A stretch of DNA of 15,814 bases from Burkholderiales bacterium (GCA_019234745.1 JAFAKZ010000293.1:1-15814), one strand, 5' to 3'; positions 6,184 to 13,330 are shown, counted from the first letter of the stretch. The notes: generated by a model from the letters alone, not told the origin. Translations and numbers: made by a program.

Positions 6184-7347
6184 ATGAATGCCGCCGCCTC
6201 CCTGCACCTCGCACTCGTCACGGAAACCTTCCCGCCGGAGGTCAATGGCGTTGCCATGACCGTGGGACGCATGGTGGACGGCCTGCTACGCCGCGGCCAT
6301 CGCATCGATCTGGTACGGCCGCGCCAGCAGCCAGGCGAGCCGCCGCGCGAGGATGCCAGCCTGCGCGAGATGCTGGTGCGCGGCCTGGCCCTGCCGCGCT
6401 ACCCCGACCTCAAGTTCGGCCTGCCCAGCGTGGGCGCCCTGCTGCGCCGCTGGCGCCATACCCGGCCCGACCTGGTGGTGGCCGTCACGGAAGGGCCGCT
6501 CGGCTGGTCCGCCCTGCGCGCGGCGCGCAAGCTGGGTATCCCCACGATTTCCGAATTCCATACGAACTTCCACAGCTACAGCGCCCACTATGGCATGGGT
6601 TGGCTGGAGCGCCCGGTGCGCGGCTACCTGCGCAAGTTCCACAACCAGAACCTGGCGACGCTGGTGCCGAGCGAGGACATTCGCAGCCGCCTGGCCGGCC
6701 AGGGCTTCGACAAGCTGGAAGTGGTGGCGCGTGGCGTGGACACGGAGCTGTTCTCGCCCAGCAAGCGTTCGCGCGAACTGCGCGCCAGCTGGGGCGTGAC
6801 GGACAGCACCCAGGTCGTGGCCTATGTGGGCCGCATGGCGGCAGAGAAGAACCTGCCGCTAGTGCTCTCCACCTTCCGCCGCATGCAGGCGCTGCGCCCC
6901 GATACCAAGCTGGTCTGGGTGGGCGACGGCCCGGAGCGGGCCGAGCTGGAAGCGGCGGGCCGCGACCAGGTGTTCGCCGGCATGCGCCGCGGCGAGGAGC
7001 TGGCCGCGCACTACGCCTCGGCCGATGTCTTCCTCTTCCCCAGCGTCACGGAAACCTACGGCAACGTGACCATGGAAGCCATGGCCAGCGGCCTGGGTGT
7101 GGTCGTGTACGACTACGCGGCGGCCAAGGCCCACGTGCGGCACCAGGAGAACGGCCTGAAGGCGACGTTCAACGACGAAGCCGATTTCGTGCAGCAGGCC
7201 TCCTATGCGGCGGGCAACCCGGAACAAATGAAGCGACTTGGCGGGGCCGCGCGCCTCACGGCCGAGCAGCACGGCTGGGATTCCATCGTCCACCGTTTCG
7301 AAGAGGTTGCGCGCGCCGCGCTGGCGCGAGCACCGGCGGCTGACTGA
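6184..7347 (+). CDS. GT4 family glycosyltransferase
   Basis: The 387-residue protein has the two-domain GT-B fold. The N-terminal half opens LALVTETFPPEVNGVAMT, the acceptor-side pattern of GT4 enzymes. The C-terminal half has VVAYVGRMAAEKNLPLVL and the nucleotide-sugar binding pattern SVTETYGNVTMEAM, an intact EX7E motif with Glu290 and Glu298. It is close in type to the PimB/MgtA-like mannosyl- or glucosyltransferases that glycosylate lipids such as diacylglycerol. The donor and acceptor cannot be read from the sequence. No membrane segment is evident; such enzymes work at the inner face of the membrane. The start is the ATG at 6184. The PAP2 phosphatase gene follows after 26 bases, so a shared transcript and a lipid substrate are likely. 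Confidence 0.9.
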   Translation: MNAAASLHLALVTETFPPEVNGVAMTVGRMVDGLLRRGHRIDLVRPRQQPGEPPREDASLREMLVRGLALPRYPDLKFGLPSVGALLRRWRHTRPDLVVAVTEGPLGWSALRAARKLGIPTISEFHTNFHSYSAHYGMGWLERPVRGYLRKFHNQNLATLVPSEDIRSRLAGQGFDKLEVVARGVDTELFSPSKRSRELRASWGVTDSTQVVAYVGRMAAEKNLPLVLSTFRRMQALRPDTKLVWVGDGPERAELEAAGRDQVFAGMRRGEELAAHYASADVFLFPSVTETYGNVTMEAMASGLGVVVYDYAAAKAHVRHQENGLKATFNDEADFVQQASYAAGNPEQMKRLGGAARLTAEQHGWDSIVHRFEEVARAALARAPAAD

Positions 7348-7373
7348 GGCAAACTGATGCAAGGAGAGTCACC

Positions 7374-7898
7374 ATGCGACTGACCCGTGCCGACCTGATC
7401 GCCCTGGACCAACGCTGGACCGCGCGCTTCAACCGCGCCAGCCGCAACCACTTCTGGTGTGGCTTCTTCACGCAGATCAGCCGCCTGGGCAATGGCCGCT
7501 TCTGGTATGTGTTCTTGGCGGCGTTGCTGGCAACGGGCGGGCATGCTGCCTACCGTCCGGCCGCACAGATGGTCGTGGTGGGCGTCGTCGGCTTGCTGGT
7601 CTACAAACTGCTCAAGCGCGCCACCTCGCGCCCGCGCCCCTTCATGCGCTCGGACGCCATCCATCGCGCGGCCGACGTGCTGGACGAATACAGCTTCCCG
7701 TCCGGCCATACCTTGCACGCGGTGAGCTTTACCACTATCGCGCTGGCCTACTATCCCTTCCTGGCCGGCTTGCTGATTCCCTTCACGCTGCTCGTCGCCG
7801 CCTCGCGGCCCGTGCTGGGCTTGCACTATCCCAGCGATGTGCTGGCTGGTGCGATCATCGGTGCGCTGCTGGCGACGCTGTCTTTCCTAGTGTTCTGA
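7374..7898 (+). CDS. PAP2 family membrane phosphatase
   Basis: The 174-residue protein has several hydrophobic segments (about residues 43-60, 63-78, 116-140 and 155-173) and all three PAP2 phosphatase motifs. Motif 1 is KRATSRPRP from Lys81, motif 2 is PSGH at 109-112, and motif 3 is SRPVLGLHYPSD with His151 and Asp155. Such enzymes remove phosphate from lipid substrates such as phosphatidic acid or undecaprenyl pyrophosphate, usually facing the periplasm. Which lipid is used here is unknown. The ATG has a strong AAGGAGAG Shine-Dalgarno sequence and sits 26 bases after the GT4 gene, so the two probably act on the same lipid pool. The stop codon is followed after 24 bases by a REP-like repeat. 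Confidence 0.93.
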   Translation: MRLTRADLIALDQRWTARFNRASRNHFWCGFFTQISRLGNGRFWYVFLAALLATGGHAAYRPAAQMVVVGVVGLLVYKLLKRATSRPRPFMRSDAIHRAADVLDEYSFPSGHTLHAVSFTTIALAYYPFLAGLLIPFTLLVAASRPVLGLHYPSDVLAGAIIGALLATLSFLVF

Positions 7899-7922
7899 CA
7901 CCGCTGGATACAGGCCGATCTT

Positions 7923-8025
7923 GTAGGGCGTAACAGCGAAGTCGTTACGCCGCATGGATCATCTGCGCTGTCGCACGGTCGTGATATATCCCATACGGCG
8001 TAACGACTTCGCTGTTACGCCCTAC
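7923..8025. repeat. REPIN-like element: two inverted REP hairpins
   Basis: Arms 7923-7952 and 7996-8025 are perfect 30-base inverted copies separated by 43 bases. Each arm is itself a hairpin with stem GGCGTAAC/GTTACGCC and a 9-base loop AGCGAAGTC. The innermost edge extends the match by four pairs after one mismatch. This matches the REPIN (paired REP) design, which RAYT transposases mobilise. It fills the gap between convergent PAP2 and rsmE, ending five bases from the rsmE stop, and could act as a transcription stop or mRNA stabiliser for both. Confidence 0.88.
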
Positions 8026-8030
8026 TGCGT

Positions 8031-8759
8031 TCAACTCAGGAAATCCCCGTAGCGGGCCTGCAGAAGCGAGGCGATGACGGGCGCCACCGTTTCCGTGCGG
8101 AACAGGCGCGGCCCCAGGATCAGCGGCGTGAAGCCTGCAGCGACGGCTGCTTCCTCTTCGATATCGGAAAACCCACCTTCCGGCCCGACCAGCACCAGGG
8201 CGGACGACACCTGGGCCGGCAAGGCGTCCAGGCGCACGGCGCCGATGGGCGACAGCAGCAGCTTCAAGTCCGCCACTGGCGCCTGCGGTAGCCACTGCTC
8301 GAATTTCACGGGCGGCAGGATGTCCATAATGCGCGTGCGCCCGCACTGCTCGGCCGCCGACTGCGCCACGCCCTGCCAGTGCGCCATGCGCTTTTCCACG
8401 CGGTCCGCCGCCAGCTTGTAGCCGCAGAAGGCGGACTGCACGATCTGGATGCGCTGCACGCCCAGCTCTGTCGCCTTCTGCACCGTGTAGTCCATGCGTT
8501 CGGCGGCGGACAGTGCCTGTACCAGGGTGAGCTGCAGGGGAGACTCGCGGTCGGAGGCGTCAAACGCCTCGACCTCGACCGTGACATGGCGCTTGCCCAT
8601 TTCCACCACGCGCGCACCGTATTCGCCGCCTTGGCCGTTGAACAGGGTGAGTGGCTCGCCCGGCTGTAGGCGCAGCACCTGCACATGACGGGCGGCGGCC
8701 TCGGGCAGGTCGAACTGCGAGCCGACGGATAGGGCGATGGGAACGTATAGGCGCGGCAT
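8031..8759 (-). CDS. rsmE: 16S rRNA (uracil-1498-N3)-methyltransferase
   Basis: RsmE uses S-adenosylmethionine to methylate N3 of U1498 in 16S rRNA on the assembled small subunit. The 242-residue length is standard. The N-terminal PUA-like part starts MPRLYVPIAL and includes HVQVLRLQPGE. The C-terminal SPOUT (knotted) methyltransferase domain has the two diagnostic motifs: GPEGGFSDIEE from Gly192 and LGPRLFRTETVAP at 215-227. The ATG at 8757-8759 has a GAAGA Shine-Dalgarno-like stretch. It is convergent with PAP2 across the REPIN and divergent from the redoxin gene, with only 93 bases shared for both promoters. Confidence 0.96.
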   Translation of the reverse strand: MPRLYVPIALSVGSQFDLPEAAARHVQVLRLQPGEPLTLFNGQGGEYGARVVEMGKRHVTVEVEAFDASDRESPLQLTLVQALSAAERMDYTVQKATELGVQRIQIVQSAFCGYKLAADRVEKRMAHWQGVAQSAAEQCGRTRIMDILPPVKFEQWLPQAPVADLKLLLSPIGAVRLDALPAQVSSALVLVGPEGGFSDIEEEAAVAAGFTPLILGPRLFRTETVAPVIASLLQARYGDFLS

Positions 8760-8811
8760 AAGTCTTCATCAAACAAGATGGCCGGACATTATGCCAGCAC
8801 GATGTCTTGCT

Positions 8812-8817
8812 TATAAT
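8812..8817 (+). promoter_or_regulatory. -10 box for the redoxin gene
   Basis: A perfect TATAAT lies 35 bases before the redoxin ATG. The matching -35 region (TTATGC at 8789-8794, spacing 17) is poor. A CATAAT on the opposite strand (8788-8793) may serve rsmE, so the two promoters may overlap. Confidence 0.45.
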
Positions 8818-8852
8818 CTAAGTCCGCTCACGTTCAAGCCTTACATACGCCA

Positions 8853-9419
8853 ATGGTTAGCCTGACGACACCCAATATCACCTTCGGTATCCCCGCCCCC
8901 GACTTCGACCTGCCCGGCGTGGACGGCAATCGCCATACACTGGCCGACGTGCGTGGCCAGAGTGGCCTCTTGGTGATGTTCATCTGCAACCACTGTCCCT
9001 ATGTAAAGGCGATACGCGAGCGCCTGGTCGACGCCTGCCGCGAGATGGAGGCCTTCGGCATCAAGAGCGTGGCGATCAGCTCGAACGACGCCTCGCACTA
9101 CCCGGAAGACGACTTCGAGCATATGAAGGCCTATGCCAAGGCCTACCGTTTCAGCTTCCCCTACCTGTACGACGAGAGCCAGGACGTGGCGCGCAGCTAC
9201 GGCGCCGTGTGCACGCCGGACTTCTTCGGCTACAACGGCGATCTGCAACTGCAGTACCGCGGTCGTTTCGACGCAGCGGGGCGCAATCCTGCCACGGCGG
9301 CGATGCGGCGCGAGCTGGTCGACGCCATGAAGATGATCGCGCTGACGGGCAAGGGGCCGGAGGAGCAGACGCCCAGCGTGGGTTGCTCGATCAAGTGGCG
9401 CTCGGAGTTCTCGTTCTGA
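8853..9419 (+). CDS. Thioredoxin-like (redoxin/AhpC-TSA type) protein
   Basis: The 188-residue protein has a thioredoxin fold of the redoxin type. It opens with IPAPDFDLPGVDGNRHTLADVRG, the usual AhpC/TSA start, then has FICNHCPYVK with a C-x-x-C pair (Cys45 and Cys48). VCTPDFF (Cys120-Thr-Pro) sits at the cis-proline position. There is no signal peptide, so it is cytoplasmic. A thiol-disulfide reductase or peroxidase role is likely, but the partner is unknown. I took the ATG at 8853; the ribosome-binding site is weak. It stands alone, divergent from rsmE and upstream of the gab genes, from which it is separated by an operator-like region. Confidence 0.9.
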   Translation: MVSLTTPNITFGIPAPDFDLPGVDGNRHTLADVRGQSGLLVMFICNHCPYVKAIRERLVDACREMEAFGIKSVAISSNDASHYPEDDFEHMKAYAKAYRFSFPYLYDESQDVARSYGAVCTPDFFGYNGDLQLQYRGRFDAAGRNPATAAMRRELVDAMKMIALTGKGPEEQTPSVGCSIKWRSEFSF

Positions 9420-9436
9420 CCTCGCGTTTCGACCCC

Positions 9437-9472
9437 GGTGAATTTATTCACCGCCTGATGAATTTTTTCACC
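9437..9472. promoter_or_regulatory. Twin palindromic operator upstream of gabT
   Basis: Two 16-base palindromes, GGTGAA-N4-TTCACC (9437-9452) and GATGAA-N4-TTCACC (9457-9472), lie exactly 20 bp apart. They therefore face the same side of the helix, as for cooperative binding of two regulator dimers. The second site's TTCACC could overlap a -35 box, with a weak -10 around 9491-9497. A third dyad GTATTC-N6-GAATAC (9491-9508) precedes the ribosome-binding site. The regulator is unknown. Confidence 0.5.
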
Positions 9473-9523
9473 ACATGTGATTAAATTCGCGTATTCCCCA
9501 ACGAATACATAAGGATGAATATC

Positions 9524-10792
9524 ATGTCCAAGAACGCCGATCTGCACGCACGCCGTCTCGCCGCTACGCCTCGTGGCGTAGGCGTGATGGGCGACTTTTT
9601 TATCGAGCGCGCAGAAAACGCGGAAATCTGGGACAAGGAAGGCCGCCGCTTCATCGACTTCGCCGCCGGCATCGCCGTGCTCAATACGGGTCACCGTCAT
9701 CCCAAGCTGATGGCGGCAGTCAAGGCCCAGCTCGATGCCTTCACCCACACCTGCTACCAGGTCGTGCCCTACGAGGGCTATGTGACGCTGGCCGAGACGC
9801 TGAACAAGATCGTGCCGATCGACGGCGCGAAGAAGACGGCCTTCTTCTCCACGGGTGCGGAAGCCGTCGAGAACGCCGTGAAGGTTGCCCGCGCTGCCAC
9901 CGGCCGTAGCGGCATCATCGCCTTTTCCGGCGCCTTCCACGGCCGCACCATGATGGGCATGGCGCTCACGGGCAAGGTCCACCCCTACAAGGCGAACTTT
10001 GGCCCGATGCCGGCTGAAGTGTTTCACGCACCGTTCCCGGTCGAGCTGCACGGCGTGACGGTGGAAGACTCGATCAAGTTCCTGCACCACCTGTTCAAGT
10101 CCGACATCGACCCCAAGCGCGTCGCCGCCATTATCATCGAGCCCGTACAGGGCGAAGGCGGCTTCTATGTGGCGCCGCCCGCCTTTATGCGCGAACTCCG
10201 CAAGGTGTGCGACGAGCACGGCATCCTGTTCATCGCCGACGAAATCCAGACGGGCTTCGCCCGCACTGGCAAGATGTTCGCCATGAACCACCACGACGTG
10301 AAGCCGGACATGATGACCATGGCCAAGAGCATGGCCGGTGGCTTCCCCATCTCGGCCCTGACCGGCCGCGCCGACATCATGGACGCACCGGCCCCCGGCG
10401 GCATGGGCGGCACCTACGCTGGCAACCCGCTGGCCGTGGCGGCGGCCAATGCCGTGATCGAAGTGATCGAAACGGAAAAGCTCAACGAGCGCGCCAACCA
10501 GCTGGGCGCCGCGCTGAAGGAACGCATCAACAGCCTGAAGGGCAGCGTGCCGCAGATCGCCGATGTACGCGGCCTGGGCTTTATGGTGGCCGTGGAGTTC
10601 AACAAGGCGGGCACGAACGAGCCGGATGCCGACTTCACCAAGAAGGTGCAAGCCGAGGCACTCAAGCGCGGCCTGATCCTCTTGACCTGCGGCGTGTACT
10701 TCAACGTGATCCGCTTCCTGGCCCCGATCACGATCGGCGACGACACGTTTGCCGAGGCGCTGGATATTATCGAAGCGGCCATCAAGGCCTAA
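9524..10792 (+). CDS. gabT: 4-aminobutyrate aminotransferase
   Basis: GabT moves the amino group of GABA to 2-oxoglutarate, giving succinate semialdehyde and glutamate, with pyridoxal phosphate. The protein (422 residues from the ATG at 9524) aligns by eye with E. coli GabT throughout: TPRGVGVMG near the start, GIAVLNTGHRHP, GAEAVENAVKVARAATGRSG, IIEPVQGEGGF and IADEIQTGFARTG. The PLP lysine is in AKSMAGGFP (Lys268, the same number as in E. coli). I chose 9524 rather than 9515 because the AAGG ribosome-binding sequence directly abuts the first ATG and is well spaced for the second. gabD follows 110 bases downstream, so the product is passed to the next enzyme. The upstream twin palindrome suggests specific regulation. 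Confidence 0.96.
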   Translation: MSKNADLHARRLAATPRGVGVMGDFFIERAENAEIWDKEGRRFIDFAAGIAVLNTGHRHPKLMAAVKAQLDAFTHTCYQVVPYEGYVTLAETLNKIVPIDGAKKTAFFSTGAEAVENAVKVARAATGRSGIIAFSGAFHGRTMMGMALTGKVHPYKANFGPMPAEVFHAPFPVELHGVTVEDSIKFLHHLFKSDIDPKRVAAIIIEPVQGEGGFYVAPPAFMRELRKVCDEHGILFIADEIQTGFARTGKMFAMNHHDVKPDMMTMAKSMAGGFPISALTGRADIMDAPAPGGMGGTYAGNPLAVAAANAVIEVIETEKLNERANQLGAALKERINSLKGSVPQIADVRGLGFMVAVEFNKAGTNEPDADFTKKVQAEALKRGLILLTCGVYFNVIRFLAPITIGDDTFAEALDIIEAAIKA

Positions 10793-10811
10793 GCGGTATT
10801 TGAATTGATCC

Positions 10812-10856
10812 CCGCCCCAAGCTTCCTCCCTGATTCAGGAGGAAACGCTGGGGCGG
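10812..10856. promoter_or_regulatory. Long hairpin between gabT and gabD
   Basis: CCGCCCCA (10812-10819) pairs with TGGGGCGG (10849-10856). Inside, TTCCTCC (10823-10829) pairs with GGAGGAA (10838-10844) around an 8-base loop. No T-run follows on either strand, so it is probably not a simple terminator. It could protect the gabT 3' end or act as a processing site or attenuator that sets the gabT:gabD ratio. Confidence 0.6.
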
Positions 10857-10902
10857 CGGTCCATACAAGACATTCATCTCCCGAACCCAAGCGGAGGACC
10901 AC

Positions 10903-12357
10903 ATGCTGAACCTAAAAGACCCCAGCCTCTTCAAGCAGCAGTGCTATATCAACGGCGAATGGTGCGATGCCGATTCCGGCGCGACCATCGAAGTGAACAA
11001 CCCGGCCACGGGTGAGATCATCGCGCGCGTGCCCAAGATGGGCACGGCAGAAACGCGCCGCGCTATCGAGGCGGCCGAAAAGGCCTGGCCGGCCTGGCGT
11101 GCCAAGTCGGCCAAGGACCGTAGCACCGTGCTGCGCAAGTTCTTCGAGCTGATGATGGCGAACCAGGACGACCTGGCCGTCATCCTGACCACGGAACAGG
11201 GCAAGCCGCTGACGGAAGCGAAGGGCGAAATCGCCTACGCGGCTGCGTTCTTCGAGTGGTTCGCCGAGGAAGGCAAGCGCGTCTACGGCGAAACGATTCC
11301 TTCGCCTTGGGGTGACCGCCGCCTCTTGGCCATCAAGCAGCCCATCGGTGTGACGGCAGCTGTGACGCCATGGAACTTCCCGTCTGCCATGATCACGCGC
11401 AAGGCCGGCCCGGCGCTAGCCGCCGGCTGCCCCATGGTGATCAAGCCCGCCTCGCAGACGCCGCTCTCGGCGCTCGCCCTGGCCGAACTGGCGCACCGCG
11501 CCGGCGTGCCAGCCGGCATCTTCAGCGTGCTCACCGGTTCCGCCAAGGAAATCGGCGGCGAAATGACGGCCAACCCCATCGTGCGCAAGCTGTCCTTCAC
11601 GGGTTCCACGGAGATCGGCCGCGAGCTGATGGCGGGCTGTGCGCCCACCATCAAGAAGGTGTCGCTGGAGCTGGGCGGCAATGCACCCTTTATCGTGTTC
11701 GACGACGCCGACCTGGACGCCGCCGTGGAAGGCGCCATCGCCTCCAAGTACCGCAACGCGGGCCAGACCTGTGTGTGCGCGAATCGCCTGTATGTGCAGG
11801 CCGGTGTGTACGACGCCTTCGCCGACAAGCTGGCCACCGCCGTATCCAAGCTCAAGGTCGGCAACGGCCTGGAAGCGGGTGTAACACAGGGCCCGCTGAT
11901 CGACGATAAGGCCGTGGCCAAGGTGGAAGAGCATATCGCCGACGCCGTGGCCAAGGGTGGCCGCGTAGTGGCAGGCGGCAAGCGCCACGCCATGGGCCAG
12001 AGCTTCTTCGAACCGACCATCATCACGGGTGTCACACGTGAGATGAAGGTGGCGCGCGAAGAGACCTTCGGCCCCCTGGCGCCACTATTCAAATTTACTG
12101 ATGAAGCGGAAGTCATCGAGCGCGCCAACGACACGGAATTCGGCCTTGCCGCCTATTTTTACAGCAAGGATCTGGGCCGCGCCTTCCGCGTTGCCGAGGC
12201 GCTGGAGTACGGAATGGTCGGCGTGAATTCCGGTTTGATCTCGACAGAAGTTGCGCCGTTTGGTGGCGTGAAGCAGTCGGGTCTCGGTCGCGAAGGCTCG
12301 CGCCACGGTATCGAAGACTACGTCGAGGTGAAATATATTTGCCTTGCAGGAATTTGA
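10903..12357 (+). CDS. gabD: Succinate-semialdehyde dehydrogenase
   Basis: GabD oxidises succinate semialdehyde to succinate, the second step of GABA use, normally with NADP+. The 484-residue protein is a complete aldehyde dehydrogenase. It has TPWNFPSAMITRK, the Rossmann-side motif FTGSTEIGRELM, catalytic Glu256 in SLELGGNAP and catalytic Cys290 in GQTCVCANR. The second cysteine, Cys292, is the one that forms a redox-switch disulfide in E. coli-type GabD. The C-terminal motif PFGGVKQSGLGREGS is intact. The ATG at 10903 has a strong GGAGG ribosome-binding site. It follows gabT on the same strand, with a long hairpin in the gap and a clear terminator after the stop. Confidence 0.96.
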   Translation: MLNLKDPSLFKQQCYINGEWCDADSGATIEVNNPATGEIIARVPKMGTAETRRAIEAAEKAWPAWRAKSAKDRSTVLRKFFELMMANQDDLAVILTTEQGKPLTEAKGEIAYAAAFFEWFAEEGKRVYGETIPSPWGDRRLLAIKQPIGVTAAVTPWNFPSAMITRKAGPALAAGCPMVIKPASQTPLSALALAELAHRAGVPAGIFSVLTGSAKEIGGEMTANPIVRKLSFTGSTEIGRELMAGCAPTIKKVSLELGGNAPFIVFDDADLDAAVEGAIASKYRNAGQTCVCANRLYVQAGVYDAFADKLATAVSKLKVGNGLEAGVTQGPLIDDKAVAKVEEHIADAVAKGGRVVAGGKRHAMGQSFFEPTIITGVTREMKVAREETFGPLAPLFKFTDEAEVIERANDTEFGLAAYFYSKDLGRAFRVAEALEYGMVGVNSGLISTEVAPFGGVKQSGLGREGSRHGIEDYVEVKYICLAGI

Positions 12358-12421
12358 ATTTGAAGCTAGCATGAATTCAATCGCGCTAGATACTGTGGCG
12401 CGAACCAGTTCCTCCTCCTCT

Positions 12422-12455
12422 TCCCGCCATTGGCGCAAGCCGGCGGGATTTTTTT
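12422..12455 (+). terminator. Rho-independent terminator after gabD
   Basis: TCCCGCC (12422-12428) pairs with GGCGGGA (12442-12448); inside, GGC-GCAA-GCC forms a tetraloop cap. Seven T residues follow (12449-12455). It lies 64 bases after the gabD stop and ends the gab transcript. It opens a gene-free stretch (12358-12855) that holds this site, an AT-rich dyad, another terminator and a REPIN-like element. Confidence 0.9.
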
Positions 12456-12475
12456 GTCCATAATTTCTATTAATT

Positions 12476-12508
12476 TCATGAAAGTTTCATTGTGTGAAAT
12501 TTTCATGA
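12476..12508. promoter_or_regulatory. AT-rich dyad of unknown function
   Basis: Arms of 14 bases (12476-12489 and 12495-12508) match at 13 positions around a 5-base loop. Each arm contains or approaches the half-palindrome TTTCATGAAA. It is far richer in A and T than its surroundings, lies between two terminators and is not followed by a T-run. It could be a regulator site or a transcript end structure, but no gene clearly starts next to it. Confidence 0.4.
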
Positions 12509-12630
12509 GATACGCCGAAATCTATTGCTGTGCTGCAGCAATGCGCCACCCTGTAGGAAATTGCCTTACGTGCGGGAAATACCCTACCGCTCGTCGGTAT
12601 TTTTCGGACATGTTTGGCTGAAAGAGTGTA

Positions 12631-12656
12631 AAAAAGCCGCCCTTGGGCGGCTTTTT
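12631..12656. terminator. Bidirectional Rho-independent terminator
   Basis: The sequence AAAAAGCCGCC-CTTG-GGCGGCTTTTT is a symmetrical stem with an A-run before and a T-run after, so it can stop transcription on both strands. It lies between gabD (+) and the DUF1854 gene (-), which converge on this region. Confidence 0.9.
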
Positions 12657-12700
12657 CATTGGCATGTGCCGATTACCGAAAACGGTTGTGCCTTCATCCC

Positions 12701-12802
12701 GTCGCTCCCGCGAAGGCGGGAGCCCGGTAGCGGCCATAGGCCGCTCATAAGGCAGGCGGCGCGCCAGGCGCCGCACTGGATTCCCGCCTTCGCGGGAATG
12801 AC
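12701..12802. repeat. Second REPIN-like element with four hairpins
   Basis: Two inverted copies of a REP-like hairpin flank the element: GCTCCCGC-GAAG-GCGGGAGC (12704-12723) and ATTCCCGC-CTTC-GCGGGAAT (12780-12799). Both carry the CCCGCGAAGGCGGG core that is widespread in proteobacterial intergenic repeats. The spacer has two further hairpins, AGCGGCC-ATA-GGCCGCT and GCGGCGC-GCCAG-GCGCCGC. The core differs from the element at 7923-8025, so it is a separate family. Confidence 0.85.
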
Positions 12803-12855
12803 GCATGCTCGAGCTGATTCAGCGGGCCTACCCGGTCCACCGGCGCTAGTTCCGA

Positions 12856-13326
12856 TTACAGGAAACGATCGAGCAGACGTCGACTATGCCGGTCCAGCGT
12901 ATCGAGGCGCCGGATCAAGAACTGAATGCCGTGGCTGTCCTGGATCAGCAGCGAGCCGCCATGCACGCGACGGATATCCTCCTCGCCGCGCAGCACGAAG
13001 CTCGTCTCGCCGCGATCCGTCTCCACCTGCCAGGTGCTCGGCGTGGCAAATGTCGACACGCCGTGCAGGCGCTTGATTTCGGGCATGAACTCGCGCGTGG
13101 CCAGTTCGTCCTCCACCAGTTGGCGCATGGCCTCCGGCAGGTCGGTCAAGCGTTCGATCCAGGCCAGTTCCTGGCCCATCTCGCCGACGATGGAAACGCC
13201 CTCCTGCGGGGCTGCGATGGGGAAGGCCCGCACGGGTACCACGTGCTCGTGTGCTGTGCCGTCGGCCGTCGTCAGCACCAGATGGCCGAAGGGGCTGCGG
13301 GCGAGTTGGAAATCGATCTGTGTCAT
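12856..13326 (-). CDS. DUF1854 family protein, partner of the adjacent ABC transporter
   Basis: The 156-residue soluble protein has no signal peptide or membrane segment. It shows the DUF1854 pattern: an N-terminal beta-rich region with VPVRAFPIAAPQEGVSIVGEMGQELAWIE, then the EDELATREFMPEIKRL helix and a C-terminal part ending LIRRLDTLDRHSRRLLDRFL. DUF1854 proteins are found beside this kind of ABC transporter at cyanophycin loci, which has given the family a cyanophycin-metabolism-associated label. The biochemical function is unknown. Its ATG (13324-13326) lies four bases after the transporter's stop codon, so translation is probably coupled and the two proteins likely act together. The bidirectional terminator at 12631-12656 could end the transcript. 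Confidence 0.85.
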   Translation of the reverse strand: MTQIDFQLARSPFGHLVLTTADGTAHEHVVPVRAFPIAAPQEGVSIVGEMGQELAWIERLTDLPEAMRQLVEDELATREFMPEIKRLHGVSTFATPSTWQVETDRGETSFVLRGEEDIRRVHGGSLLIQDSHGIQFLIRRLDTLDRHSRRLLDRFL

Positions 13327-13330
13327 GCGC

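Noticed and set aside
6174..7343. 389-residue plus-strand frame overlapping the GT4 gene
   Set aside because: It lies in another frame of the glycosyltransferase gene and is Gly/Arg/Pro-rich without domains; the GT4 frame has the EX7E motif.
7923..8025. CRISPR or insertion sequence for the inverted repeat
   Set aside because: There are only two inverted copies, no regular spacers and no transposase gene; the paired-hairpin design fits a REPIN.
9230..10651. 473-residue minus-strand frame opposite gabT
   Set aside because: It is a shadow of the GabT frame, His- and Val-rich with no domain.
12430..12621. 63-residue plus-strand frame after gabD
   Set aside because: It starts inside the gabD terminator stem and crosses the AT-rich dyad; there is no ribosome-binding site.
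12522..12806. 94-residue minus-strand frame starting MRHSREGGNPV
   Set aside because: HSREGGNP is the usual false translation of the CCCGCGAAGGCGGG repeat, so this is REPIN sequence, not a gene.
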